From the NCBI GenBank assembly GCA_001915545.1, contig MNQS01000117.1, positions 1 to 63,788 on the forward strand: 63,788 nt of DNA. The letters are read 5' to 3'. The notes under the pieces are model-generated. The model made no database searches and was not told where the DNA came from. It was given only the letters and a program-made list of their open reading frames with translations. Below, piece by piece: positions 51,755-61,700 of this stretch; the first letter of the stretch is position 1, and each line of letters begins with the position of its first letter. The DNA is from Bacteroides sp. 43_108. Its GTDB lineage: Bacteria; Bacteroidota; Bacteroidia; Bacteroidales; Bacteroidaceae. The position numbers and the translations under genes are program-made.

Positions 51755-52315
51755 ATGGTACAGATGGACGAAAGCATCAGAAAGCAGTTGGAAAAGCCAC
51801 AGACATGGTTCTGCAAGTATTTTCCCAAACGTATTCAGAATGTGGGCGAGAAGGAAATCGCCGACAGACAGTTGGTTTATGACTTCAAGGACGGAAGGTC
51901 TCATGAAGCGGTAGCACAGATGACGGCAGCAAGAATGATTGAGGAACACGGCAACAGATGCTCACAGTTGGTATTCATTCCGGTTCCGGCATCATCAGTA
52001 AGAAAGAATGAAATCCGGTACATGGACTTCTGCAGAAGGGTATGTGAACTCACAGGAGCAATAAACGGATATGACCATGTAAGGGTATGCGGAGAAAGAC
52101 TTGCTATTCATGAAAACCGTAAGGCTGAAAAGGAAATCAGAAAGGTTAGCATAATTGAGTTTGATGAAGAGTGGTTCAAAGAGAAAGATGTCATTGTTTT
52201 TGACGATGTAATCACACGCGGAATCAGTTTCGGTATGTATGCGAATCAGCTGGAGAGTTTCGGAGCGAATGTCATTGAAGGCATCTTCCTTGCAAGAACC
52301 CATTATAAAGTATAG
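51755..52315 (+). CDS. Phosphoribosyltransferase-fold protein
   Basis: The PRPP-binding loop VIVFDDVITRGISFG (about 143-157) is typical of type I phosphoribosyltransferases such as ComF-like proteins, with an upstream strand QLVFIPVPASS. ATG at 51755 is chosen; the longer frame from 51725 starts with TTG, and ATG at 51764 is possible. It precedes the SLOG gene by 4 bases, so the two are probably co-translated. Nucleotide or base chemistry is expected; the substrate is unknown. Confidence 0.85.
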   Translation: MVQMDESIRKQLEKPQTWFCKYFPKRIQNVGEKEIADRQLVYDFKDGRSHEAVAQMTAARMIEEHGNRCSQLVFIPVPASSVRKNEIRYMDFCRRVCELTGAINGYDHVRVCGERLAIHENRKAEKEIRKVSIIEFDEEWFKEKDVIVFDDVITRGISFGMYANQLESFGANVIEGIFLARTHYKV

Positions 52316-52319
52316 AACT

Positions 52320-52808
52320 ATGAACGGAATATTATCAGAAAAATCAAAGTCACTGGCTTTCACGGGACACAGAACTATTCCCATAGAAAGGCAGGATGAA
52401 ATAAGGGCACGGCTTGTTGAAGCCGTGTCCGTCGCCTGCAAATCGGGTACAACCTGCTTCTATTCAGGCATGGCTATGGGATTCGACCTGATGGCTGCTG
52501 AGACTGTATTGTCACTGAAGGGAAGGTATCCAAATATACGGCTCATTGCCGTTGTTCCTTTCAGAAGACAGAGTTGCCGGTGGCCTTCCATGGAAAATGA
52601 ACGTTATCAGAATATAATTTCCAGGGCCGACCGGGTTATCGTATTGAGTGAACACTATTTCAAAGGATGTCTTCTAAGACGCAATGACTTCATGCTGGAG
52701 CATTCATGTGGCGTGATTGCCTTTTATGACGGCAAGCCTTATGGTGGGACATTCTATACCTGCAGGGAGGCACTGAAGAAAGGCATGGACATAGTAAATC
52801 TGTACTGA
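52320..52808 (+). CDS. SLOG superfamily (DUF1273/YpsA-like) nucleotide-binding protein
   Basis: SLAFTGHRTIP at the N-terminus, FYSGMAMGFDLMAAE in the middle and GTFYTCREALKKG at the end are the DUF1273/YpsA pattern of the SLOG fold, which binds nucleotides or their derivatives. ATG at 52320 is preferred, since the longer frame from 52239 overlaps the PRTase gene by 77 bases and lacks family similarity there. 162 residues. Pairing with a PRTase suggests a shared nucleotide ligand. Confidence 0.87.
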   Translation: MNGILSEKSKSLAFTGHRTIPIERQDEIRARLVEAVSVACKSGTTCFYSGMAMGFDLMAAETVLSLKGRYPNIRLIAVVPFRRQSCRWPSMENERYQNIISRADRVIVLSEHYFKGCLLRRNDFMLEHSCGVIAFYDGKPYGGTFYTCREALKKGMDIVNLY

Positions 52809-52846
52809 AAACCAGTCCGGATAATATTGAAAATATTGTACAAAAC

Positions 52847-52871
52847 AGATATGCAAATTTCTTGCATATCT
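52847..52871. terminator. Perfect 10-bp hairpin between the SLOG and WYL genes
   Basis: agatatgcaa (52847-52856) and ttgcatatct (52862-52871) form a perfect stem with a 5-base loop, followed by catttata. It may terminate the SLOG transcript or be an operator for the WYL gene 50 bases away. Confidence 0.55.
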
Positions 52872-52922
52872 CATTTATAATGCTTATATTTAGATAGTTA
52901 AATAAGTTAAAGAGGTAGTTTT

Positions 52923-53816
52923 ATGAATAATATCTACAACCGATACATTTGGCTGTTGCATACAGTCTATCAGGAAAGAAAGGTCACTTTTGAAAGGCTT
53001 TGTGATATTTGGAAGCACCATTTCCTGTACAATGGAAAGCCGTTGAGTCTGCGCACATTCCATCATCACAGAAAGATGATTGAGGAGAACTTCGACATAG
53101 TTATTGCGTGCAACAGAAAGGACTATACATATTATATCCAGAACCTGGATGAAATACTCGGTGACAGTTGCCGGAACTGGCTGTTCAACAGTCGTATCAT
53201 TGATGTGGCTCTGAAAAGCAGTCCGTGTCTGTTCCATCGTGTTGTACTGCCTGACATGTCAAATGGTATTGAATACCTGCCGGATATATCGGAATGTATC
53301 AGCGATGGACATGAATTGTACATATTCTACACCAATGACAAGGGCAATGAAGTGGAAGGCCGTTTGAGACCGGAAGGTTTGAAGCTGTTCCATAACCGCT
53401 GGCATCTGCTTGGGTACAAGAACGGATCAGAGTTCTGTGCTGTTCCTCTTGATGCACTGACAAGAATCTATCTCAGCGGAAACAGGTTTCAGACTGACTG
53501 CAGATTCTCGCTTGCCAAACGTCTTTCAGACTCTATTGGTGTTGTGGCTCCAACCGGACAGCAGCCGGAAGAGGTTACACTAAGGGCTTATGGTTCATTT
53601 GCCGATTATCTGAGAAAACATCCTTTCCACCATTCGCAGGTGGAAAGGAATGATATGGGGAGTTTCACTTCATTTGATTACACACTTCTCGTGACAGATG
53701 AACTGGTTGATGAAATACTTGCTCTTGGTGACAAGGTGGAGATTGCTTATCCGGAAAAGTTGAGAATGAAATTACTTCAGAAGATTGGGCGTATCAGAAA
53801 CAGGTATGCAACATAA
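52923..53816 (+). CDS. WYL-domain transcriptional regulator
   Basis: The N-terminal HTH-like region (TFERLCDIWKHHFLYNG, SLRTFHHHRKMIEENF) is followed by a WYL domain (about 120-185: ECISDGHELYIFYTN, RLRPEGLKLFHNRWHLLGY) and a C-terminal WCX-like domain. WYL proteins sense ligands, often nucleic-acid-related, and control defence or mobile-element genes. 297 residues. A decayed copy of its 3' end lies 520 bases downstream. Confidence 0.88.
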   Translation: MNNIYNRYIWLLHTVYQERKVTFERLCDIWKHHFLYNGKPLSLRTFHHHRKMIEENFDIVIACNRKDYTYYIQNLDEILGDSCRNWLFNSRIIDVALKSSPCLFHRVVLPDMSNGIEYLPDISECISDGHELYIFYTNDKGNEVEGRLRPEGLKLFHNRWHLLGYKNGSEFCAVPLDALTRIYLSGNRFQTDCRFSLAKRLSDSIGVVAPTGQQPEEVTLRAYGSFADYLRKHPFHHSQVERNDMGSFTSFDYTLLVTDELVDEILALGDKVEIAYPEKLRMKLLQKIGRIRNRYAT

Positions 53817-53836
53817 AAATCTGCAATTGTAGAATA

Positions 53837-54078
53837 TTACTTTTGAGTAATAAACATTCGCTCAATCATTGCTTCAAGCTCAGGATTCAATGGACGTTCT
53901 GTGTCCATACACTCCTTCTCACCGGTACCAGGTCACAATATATATTCCTGTAGCGTTCAGCTTCACTGCCATCACAGCAAAGCATAGCTGTCTCAAACTC
54001 CTTAATCATTTTCTTACGCTGACTCTCTGGATATTCCTTAGTCTTACCATAACTGGTAATAGTAAATGTTCTTGCCAT
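53837..54078 (-). pseudogene. Frameshifted small gene (about 80 codons)
   Basis: From ATG at 54078 the frame encodes MARTFTITSYGKTKEYPESQ and continues to YCDLV, then ends in a basic, Trp-containing tail with a stop at 53887. In the adjacent frame the sequence continues EKECMDTERPLNPELEAMIE to a TAA at 53837. A single missing base near 53925 would join them into one acidic small protein. Either a true frameshift or a sequencing error. The original function is unknown. Confidence 0.55.
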
Positions 54079-54334
54079 AATCATAGGATTTATTTGTTAT
54101 ACCTTTATTTATAATCATTGTCACTATACTAATATAGAAAATATTCTGATAATCAGAAATTTAAACGTATAAAGCTTCTAAAAAGTTTAATCCAATACGG
54201 ATGAAACACAACCGGAATCTGCGCATCTTTTTATCAAAAATACAACTATAACAATGAAGGTATTAATAGTACAATCCTGATTATTTAAGCAAAGAACTTA
54301 TATAAATCAACATTTCCAACATTAAAAGATAGAA

Positions 54335-54502
54335 GATATAGGGGCTTTTACGTCATTTGATTACATTACATGCTTCTTGTAACTTGACGAACCTATGGAG
54401 AAATCCTATATTTCAATTAGAAAGTTAAAGTTACCGATTCGGAAAATCCAAGCATTAAACTGTTTCAGGAAATTGGACATATCGGGAACAAGTATTTAAT
54501 TT
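54335..54502 (+). pseudogene. Decayed fragment of a WYL-gene copy
   Basis: 54335-54364 matches the WYL gene at 53652-53681 at 25 of 30 bases (both contain tcatttgattac), and about 54458-54495 matches 53769-53807 (both share the ttcag-attgg-atatc-aacaggtat order with substitutions). The same order and spacing, shortened by a deletion and without an open frame, indicate a rotted 3' end of a related gene. Confidence 0.7.
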
Positions 54503-54571
54503 AAAAATATGGTAATAATAATATTCAATATTAAGATTAATCGCTATTTTTGCAATCTTTTAAGTAAAACT

Positions 54572-54685
54572 ATGGCAAGTGTCCAGGTAAAACTCATAAG
54601 TTTATGGTTCGATACCATCATTTGTCACTATGGAGCATAGTCTCTACTAAAAAAAACTATAAATTTTTTTCTAAGAAAGTTATGA
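54572..54685 (+). pseudogene. First ORF of an amber-interrupted two-ORF cassette
   Basis: From ATG at 54572 there are 22 codons, a TAG (54638-54640), 14 more codons (SLLKKTINFFLRKL) and a TGA at 54683-54685. That TGA overlaps the ATG of the next ORF (ATGA), as in coupled genes. Could be a real but recoded or decayed leader gene, or chance. No family similarity seen. Confidence 0.35.
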
Positions 54686-55023
54686 GAAATTTACTTTTTT
54701 AGGCAGTAGAACCTTTAGTGAAGGTTCATGCCGCAATTAAAAGTCCGAAAGGATAGGTTATTAGTAATTTTTTATCTGTAGGATTAGATGTACTAGGGAT
54801 TCTTGGAATCCCTGTAGCAAGCAGTATGTCATTGGCAAAAGATAGTACAGAGTTAATAATTCAATGGATATCCCGAAAGGGAGTTGATAAAGGCAAGGTC
54901 ATGACTGTTATTCATGATATTTCAGCTTTTATCCCATTGTACTCGTAGTACCAATCCCTTTTAGCCTTTTCCATTGATTCTGCACAATTGGCTAATGCCA
55001 TTGAATAGATAAGGAAAAAGTAA
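54682..55023 (+). pseudogene. Second ORF: 113 codons interrupted only by four TAG codons
   Basis: The frame from ATG 54682 to TAA 55021-55023 is continuous apart from TAG at 54700, 54754, 54946 and 55006. No TAA or TGA and no frameshift interrupts it. Reading TAG as Gln gives a regular sequence (for example LLF-Q-AVEPL, SPKG-Q-VISNF, LYS-Q-YQSLL, AIE-Q-IRKK), while the remaining Gln codons are all CAA. A terminator-like hairpin follows. No family is recognised. It is either a pseudogene with unusually uniform stops or a gene meant for amber readthrough. Confidence 0.5.
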
Positions 55024-55047
55024 CTAAGATTAAAGCTTGGAGCTTCA

Positions 55048-55091
55048 TGGTTAGTGATGGCATTGCAGGTAGCTAACCACTCCTTTTTTAA
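55048..55091 (+). terminator. Terminator-like hairpin after the amber cassette
   Basis: tggttag (55048-55054) pairs with ctaacca (55073-55079) and is followed by ctccttttttaaa. The 7-bp stem and T run fit an intrinsic terminator for rightward transcription, 25 bases after the TAA. Confidence 0.6.
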
Positions 55092-55097
55092 ACAAAA

Positions 55098-55121
55098 GCG
55101 GTTTGGAGTAATCCAAACCGC
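55098..55121 (-). terminator. Terminator of the ietAS operon
   Basis: gcggtttgga (55098-55107) and tccaaaccgc (55112-55121) form a perfect 10-bp stem with a 4-base loop. Read on the minus strand it is followed by ttttgttt, a U tract, 45 bases after the ietS stop. Confidence 0.8.
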
Positions 55122-55165
55122 AACTATTATATTTAAAACAATGATTTAAACTTAAAATGATAGGT

Positions 55166-57568
55166 TTATACTTCCTGCATTATTGGTATACCTATCTTGT
55201 TGTTGATTTCAGTCTCTACAGCATTATATATTTCTGTTTCACTTGTTTCTATAGATATTATTAGAGAATACTTTATAACATTATCAACATTAGCCAGTTT
55301 TCTCTCTTTCCACCAACCTGGTCCTGGATAAACAACTATATGACCACAACCTGCTAATTCAGCTGCTGTACACTCAAACCAGTCCGACTGAACAGTACCT
55401 TGTTCACGGCGATTTTGCTTGATTGTCCATCTTTGAGTATCATTATCTGTTGTTTTATCTCCTTCATTCTTATTCCTTCTACATAAAAATTCTTCAACAT
55501 TTTCATGTGGACTCTTCAAGTCAAAATGCAAAGTTGCTGAAGGATAACGATATTTATTTCTTCTACCGGCATAACCAGGAGAAGGCTTTACATAATAGGA
55601 AAGTGTAATTCTTATCTTTACTTTTTCTGCTCCCATCTGCTCAAGTAATTCAACAGGCCATGGGAGATCATAAAAATGCAGTTGATTATATGTATTTGAA
55701 CCATCTTTACGTACATATGGTATCAATTCATTTTCAAAGATATATGTAGCATATCTTTCATTGCTAAATAAAGCAATTTCTTCATCTGGAATGCCATAAC
55801 CACATATTGACATGATATCATTGATACTTCCTATACGCTTCATTTCTTCAGTCCATCTCGCAGAATGTACCATCATACCACGTACAGACAACAAAGAAAG
55901 GTCAGGATTCACTGTCTTGATTTTTGCTGCCATACGTGCAGCCAATGCTGTGGCTGCACTGGTTGCATAAAATGGCTCCAATGATTCTGCCAAGTCTGCA
56001 CTGGTCGAAATCAGGCTCAGATTAGGAGTTGTTGTTGTCTGCAGTACAGGATGATTAGCTACATTACCGCCTTCCATTACAATCTCAGGCTTGTTAAGAC
56101 CATTTCTCCAACTCCAGGAGGTTCTTGACATCGGAGAAATTCCTCCAGGCGCAGCCAGAGGCTTATATCTATCATCAGTTACAACAGTCTTCTCTGTATA
56201 AGCTCCTACAGTCAGTGCATTCCATGCCTGTGCCGGACTTTTAATAGCATTAGCTTTACATGATTCTATATAATCTGAAGCGTCTATTTCTGTAGTCTCA
56301 ATGTTTCCCGCAGAAACGACCACCAGACGATCACAATTCCCTCCATTGTATATACTTTCATCTAGAGCAGCAGAACTTGACGTGGATTTGCAGTCATAAG
56401 AAATGTCATCTGTAACAGCCATACATTGTATAGATGCTCCCATTTCATGAGCTTGCTGTATAGCATCCTCTATAACAGCACCATAAAAATCAGAATCAGT
56501 TTCATATCCGGATTCATATATTTTCACGGATGCCAAGTTGTTTTCAATTGCAACAGATTTCTTATGCTCATAAATTAAATCTGTCATATCACCATATAGG
56601 ATAAGGCCAGCCATGTCCGTTCCATGGAAGCTGTGATCAATAGTGTCAGAAACACCTATTGCACTTTTCATCATATCATCCGATAAGAATGGAGCTATCA
56701 ATTCATGAGCATTGTTTACACCCGAATCCAACAAGCCGACCCTTACACTGTCACTGTTTATTGAAATCTCAATTTCATCTTTAATAAGTTCACTCCACTC
56801 CCTGCTTTCATTATGGGATTTTACAAGTATTGAAGGCTGTTTATAAGGACGTATTCCCTCTATATAACCAACAGATAAGGGTAACTCACATAATTGTTGT
56901 TTTGTTGCTTTGATTAGCAGAACAGCAACTCCATCAAAGTCCAGGATATTTTTACCAGCCGATATAAGGCCAAGACTGTCTAAAGTTTTAGTAAGCTCCT
57001 CTACATTATAATCATCACCTTTGGTTACCCATATTTCAAATGTCTGCGGATGATTATCTGGTAGCATATCAAAATCTTCTGCAGAAGTATAAAGACTATG
57101 AATATCAGCTTGTTCAATAGAATTGATGGGCTCAATAAGAGTTGCATTCTTAGGGTTTCCATTTATTGTGCAAATTTCTTCATTTGCATACTCATTAGCC
57201 TTCTTATCCAACCAATCTTTTTTTTCTTTTTTGATATATATGGTTACATCAACATTTCCTTCACCTTTATCTTCTGAAATTTTTAGAATGGATGCTCCAC
57301 TTCTTTTTGCCAATGCCTGAGGAACAAAACCTGAAACCATATCAAAGTTCATATAAACACCATTTGCAACAGGTAATCCCCTTTCTGACCGTTGTGACAA
57401 AGTTTCTATTGCCTTATCAATAGCTGTATTATAAATTTCTTTTATATAAGCCGCATGTTCCTGTCTGTTTCTTTCAGGCATGGTTGGCGGTTGTACAGAC
57501 CTGGTTCTTGGTGTAAAAGAACGATCTTCTGCTATCTTATTTCCTAAGAAAAAATGTTTCTTTTGCAT
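55166..57568 (-). CDS. ietS: IetS-like subtilisin-family serine protease
   Basis: The S8 catalytic triad is visible: D281 in LLDSGVNNAHE, H315 in HSFHGTDMAG and S537 in ATSAATALAARM, with the oxyanion Asn in SAGN (N422). Residues 1-270 form an unassigned N-terminal region and residues about 590-800 a C-terminal beta-rich domain. 800 residues, no signal peptide, so it acts inside the cell. Paired with the AAA ATPase 13 bases upstream, as in the IetAS system, first described as a plasmid-incompatibility toxin-antitoxin-like pair and later counted among anti-phage systems. The target is unknown. Confidence 0.9.
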   Translation of the reverse strand: MQKKHFFLGNKIAEDRSFTPRTRSVQPPTMPERNRQEHAAYIKEIYNTAIDKAIETLSQRSERGLPVANGVYMNFDMVSGFVPQALAKRSGASILKISEDKGEGNVDVTIYIKKEKKDWLDKKANEYANEEICTINGNPKNATLIEPINSIEQADIHSLYTSAEDFDMLPDNHPQTFEIWVTKGDDYNVEELTKTLDSLGLISAGKNILDFDGVAVLLIKATKQQLCELPLSVGYIEGIRPYKQPSILVKSHNESREWSELIKDEIEISINSDSVRVGLLDSGVNNAHELIAPFLSDDMMKSAIGVSDTIDHSFHGTDMAGLILYGDMTDLIYEHKKSVAIENNLASVKIYESGYETDSDFYGAVIEDAIQQAHEMGASIQCMAVTDDISYDCKSTSSSAALDESIYNGGNCDRLVVVSAGNIETTEIDASDYIESCKANAIKSPAQAWNALTVGAYTEKTVVTDDRYKPLAAPGGISPMSRTSWSWRNGLNKPEIVMEGGNVANHPVLQTTTTPNLSLISTSADLAESLEPFYATSAATALAARMAAKIKTVNPDLSLLSVRGMMVHSARWTEEMKRIGSINDIMSICGYGIPDEEIALFSNERYATYIFENELIPYVRKDGSNTYNQLHFYDLPWPVELLEQMGAEKVKIRITLSYYVKPSPGYAGRRNKYRYPSATLHFDLKSPHENVEEFLCRRNKNEGDKTTDNDTQRWTIKQNRREQGTVQSDWFECTAAELAGCGHIVVYPGPGWWKERKLANVDNVIKYSLIISIETSETEIYNAVETEINNKIGIPIMQEV

Positions 57569-57581
57569 ATTACCTACATAT

Positions 57582-58541
57582 TCAACCTATTTCACGGCAC
57601 AGTTGATTTCGTTTGTCAACAATCATTTTCACCATTTCCATATCTATAGGCAAATCATTTAACAGTGATTCTTTGAATATGTCGGAGCATACCATTTTTA
57701 TCTCTGCATGGCTCATTCCAATAAATAAAGGTTCAGCCTGAGAGAAATCCAGATTTTTTGCTGTATATAAATATTCACGCAACAACAACAAGCGCTGTTG
57801 TGCATCCGGCATTCTGTATTCAATGACATCATCAAAACGCCGGAACATTGCCTTGTCAATGGACTCTATTGCATTTGTAGCTGCAACAATAAAACTATCA
57901 GAAGAATCACGCTCCAACAACTGCAGGAATGTATTAAGTATTCTACGTTGTTCACCGACCTCATTTTCCATTCCACGTTGTGCACCTATAGCGTCAAACT
58001 CATCAAAGAGATAAACGGCAGGAACTTCATCTATAAAATCAAAAATACGGCTAAGTTTCTGACCTGTCTCACCCATGAATTTAGTGATAATCTTTTCTGT
58101 TCTTACAATAAAGAAAGGAAGATTAAGTTCCTTTGCCAATACCCCTGATGTCATAGTCTTACCTGTACCAGACATACCATAGAGTAACAGCTTACGGCGA
58201 TTTGCAAGGCCATATTTCTGAAGTTCTTCTCTTCTTGTATATTCCTTTATTACCCTTTCCAGCTTCTCCTTTACAGACTTATCTGTAACCAGATCATTCA
58301 AACTGTCATATGTTTCAGTCTGAAGCAACAAATCGTCAACATCCTTATTGCGTGGAATAATTTTTAAATTGCTAAAAGAGGTCTTTTTCTGGCTTAACAA
58401 TTCCTGGATAGTTCTCGCCAATACAGCATGACCATTCTTTGCCTCTACAGCTGAAATCTGTAAGGCAACCTTTCTGAATTGTGCATCATCATTGTTTAAA
58501 TGATTGCGTATCAGAGATAATATTTGGTCTGCATTTGCCAT
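57582..58541 (-). CDS. ietA: IetA-like AAA+ ATPase
   Basis: Walker A GMSGTGKT (122-129), Walker B LFDEFD (178-183), sensor ATN (about 216) and the arginine finger region FRRFDD define a classical AAA ATPase related to FtsH/SpoVK modules. An N-terminal helical domain (1-85) may bind a partner or substrate. 319 residues. First gene of the operon with ietS. In IetAS it is expected to control or feed substrates to the protease. Confidence 0.92.
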   Translation of the reverse strand: MANADQILSLIRNHLNNDDAQFRKVALQISAVEAKNGHAVLARTIQELLSQKKTSFSNLKIIPRNKDVDDLLLQTETYDSLNDLVTDKSVKEKLERVIKEYTRREELQKYGLANRRKLLLYGMSGTGKTMTSGVLAKELNLPFFIVRTEKIITKFMGETGQKLSRIFDFIDEVPAVYLFDEFDAIGAQRGMENEVGEQRRILNTFLQLLERDSSDSFIVAATNAIESIDKAMFRRFDDVIEYRMPDAQQRLLLLREYLYTAKNLDFSQAEPLFIGMSHAEIKMVCSDIFKESLLNDLPIDMEMVKMIVDKRNQLCREIG

Positions 58542-58570
58542 CGTAATATGGTTATAAAATTATTGATGTA

Positions 58571-58601
58571 CAAAAATACTTTGTTCCCGTCAAATAGTCA
58601 A
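58571..58601 (-). promoter_or_regulatory. Bacteroides-type promoter of ietAS
   Basis: On the minus strand TTG (58601-58599) is followed after 20 bases by TATTTTTG (58578-58571), matching the TTG-N19-21-TAnnTTTG consensus. The ietA ATG lies 30 bases downstream of the -7 box. This is the best-fitting promoter in the window. Confidence 0.7.
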
Positions 58602-58758
58602 CTCTATCATTAAAAATTGCTAAATATTTATGCTTTTTTATCTAAGAACTTGGTGATTTCACCAAAAAAACTAGGAGAAGTCTTTTAATACTACAATTAT
58701 ATTTTTGATTTGTATTAAACCCTTTACTTCTTTCATCATCAGAGTTCAGATTAATCAT

Positions 58759-61700
58759 TTATGTAAAATCAAATTCATTCTGTTTGAAAGTGTGTTGCAT
58801 TTCTGTTATCACTTCTTCCTGCATGTCCTGTACTTCAGCCACCACTTCAGTTTCAAGATCCAGCCCAAAAGTTTCCTTCAACTGCAGATAATCAAAGCAC
58901 AGTGCCTTCGGTCGGTTTACCTTTACCTTCTTTACCTGTTCACCATTTACAATGTCAATGGTATAGTCAGGAAGTCCGCTAGGCAGAAGTATGGTGAATC
59001 TGTCCTGTTTCAGTCCAAGGTATGAAGTATGGGATTTCAGGTACGACATGATAGTGGACCAGTTCGAGCGGTTGGAGGTGGAACCTGCATTCCGGCTGTT
59101 GAACAGTGATGCTACGGCTGCCGTGTTCAGATAGAGAATAGGACGTGCTTCCTTAAATTCTATATCTTCCTTGACAGACAACGGACGGAAGGATTTCATA
59201 TACCTTATACGGTAATGTGCCTTCTCGATACATTTCCCTGAAGTCTGGAATCCCTGAAGCATACTCCAGAAGTCCGCTATCTCTGAACTTTCCTGAGCCA
59301 GTTCATTCTGATTTCGTATTCCTTTGATTGCTGTATCAAACAGTTCCGCATAGCTGAAAGGCACGTCAATGACTGTCTCCAGTGTCCTGAAGGTGGCCAG
59401 TGGAATAACCCAGTTACCGAATATACGGTCATGGATGGTTTCATTCTCCAGTTTTGCAGCCAGTTCACGCTTGGTGATGGAATATATTTCCGGAAAGTTC
59501 TTCTCAAACAGTTCCCGGTGTCCCAATATCTCCAGGGTGAGGTGGGTTAGTCCCATATTGCAGACTGATACAAGGTCTTCATAAGCCCTTTTCTCATTCT
59601 GGTTGAATGATGTCTTTGAAAAGGCAAGGAAAATGACACGGGTATAGAGTGCCATATCCTGAGTAGGCTTGTCCTGGCCGCAAAGGGCAACACCTGTTGT
59701 GACAATGGTCTGGGCTGCCATACCGTCTGTGTTTGTATTCTTCTTGGTCTGACCGCCACCGCCCCAGAGTCCTTTCAGATAGGCTATCTTGCGTATGTCG
59801 AGGTCATTCTTGTATTCATCAAGCACAGCAAGTGTATTGACAGCCTGTGATACACGGTCGTTCATGGCCGGTACGGAAGTTACACCGAGATTGGGCGGAT
59901 CTACTCCGTGCAGGAAAAAGGACTGGAGGGAAGTAGCCAGGGTTGTCTTACCGGTTCCTTTCTCACCGAAAAGGTTCAGGATGGGGAAGTGACGGGTACG
60001 TCTGAATATGATGTCACGGAAGAGGGTGGCAAGCAGGTAACAGAAAGCTACACTTGCATTCTCACCGAACACTTCCATCAGTCTTTTTACGTAATCATAC
60101 AGCTTTATTCCGTTACGGTTCTCATGTACCATGAGTCTTTCAAACTGGAATATCTCCAGATTATTGAGATAGATTTTTGACGTGGCCGGTATATAGAAGG
60201 CCTTGCCGTTGATTCCACGTACAATACCCAAATCATCAACGGTATTGAATGTACCTGCAAGGAATATTCCGTTACCGAAAGCGAAGAATCCTTCAGCTGC
60301 ATTCCAGCCGAGCTTTCTGATACGTTCTGCCGTATCGGTCTTTGAGTACAGGTATTCCTTTACACGGTTGAGTTTGTCTATCTTGGCCAGCCATACATAA
60401 TTGCCCAGTGAGCCGGCCTTCTGCTGGAAGTTGCTCAGTGAGCAGAGTTCTGACTCCTTCAGTTCTATTACCCGGCATACATTGTACATATTCCTCATAC
60501 GGAAGATTCTGGTTCCGTTTATCTCATCCTCGATATGGAACAGCGGTTCCATGATGAAGTTGGAGATTCTTGACGGTTCATCATCATCTTCACCGATGGA
60601 GTAGTAACAGTTTTCTCTGACGAACAGACCGAACTGGCGCAGCAGTTCAGCTTCACGCTGCATCTCGTTCATGGCCGCAGGTTTGTCGTACCTTCTCTTG
60701 GCTTCACCACGTGCCTGGGTAACGGCATCACGCCATAGCTTTACCTTGCCGTGCAATCTGGAGAGCTGTTCTATGCACTGGTCATACACAAGCTGGTCTT
60801 TTATATAGCGCAACAGGTCTGCTATTTCCGCAACACATTTTCTTTCCTCTACCATAGAACCGGCCACCAGAAAACGTTTCTGTGCCAACCAGATGATAAA
60901 ATGCTTTTCCGGAAGTGAGGTATAATCTTCCTTGCTGCGGATATAGCTGTCGGCATCATTCTTGGCATATTGTACTTCTCCTTCTGCCTCGGATGGTATT
61001 TCTGCAAAAGGAAGTTCCCTGACTGTTACATGGAATCCTTTTCTTATGGCTGCAGCCCCGTTGGTCATCACCGCCTCAAATCCCGGTCCGTATGGCTTGC
61101 CTTCCGCAATATCTGAATCAGGAATGAAACAGAGTGAGGATACATATTTCTTCAGCTGTTCAAACTGGCTGTCACTCCAGGCTGTTCCAAGTGACGCTAC
61201 TGTATTGTCGTATCCAATTGACTGCATTCTAAGGACATCAGGAGCACCTTCCACAATGATATAATAGTCGGCATCACGCAGTCTGGCGGCACGGTCAATG
61301 CCGAATACTGTTTCTCCCTTGGAGTAAATCATGCTTGTTGCCGAGTTGATATACTTGGGAGCTTTCCTGTTGTCTCCGATGTATCTGGCCGTATAGGCAA
61401 TGATGCGTCCCCATCTGTTTCTCACGGGAATCATGATACGCTGCCGGAACATGGCGTATGTGTTTCCGTCCTCGCCACGCTTGAACATACCGAGTTCGTA
61501 CAGCAGTTCTTCGTTCAAAGCCTTGTTTCTGCAGAAATCCATAAAGGCCTGACCGTCCTTCGGTGCATAGCCTATTCCGGCAAAGGCACAGAACTCCTCA
61601 TGCCACCGGCCGTATGCGTAGGCTCTGGCATCAAGGCTCTCTTCCTTGTCTGTTGCTCTTAAATTTTGCAGGAAGAAAGACTGTACTGTATCGAGAACTG

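Noticed and set aside
54600..54635. tRNA T-arm-like sequence tggttcgataccat, considered as a suppressor tRNA
   Set aside because: No matching acceptor stem, D-arm or anticodon arm lies at the right distance.
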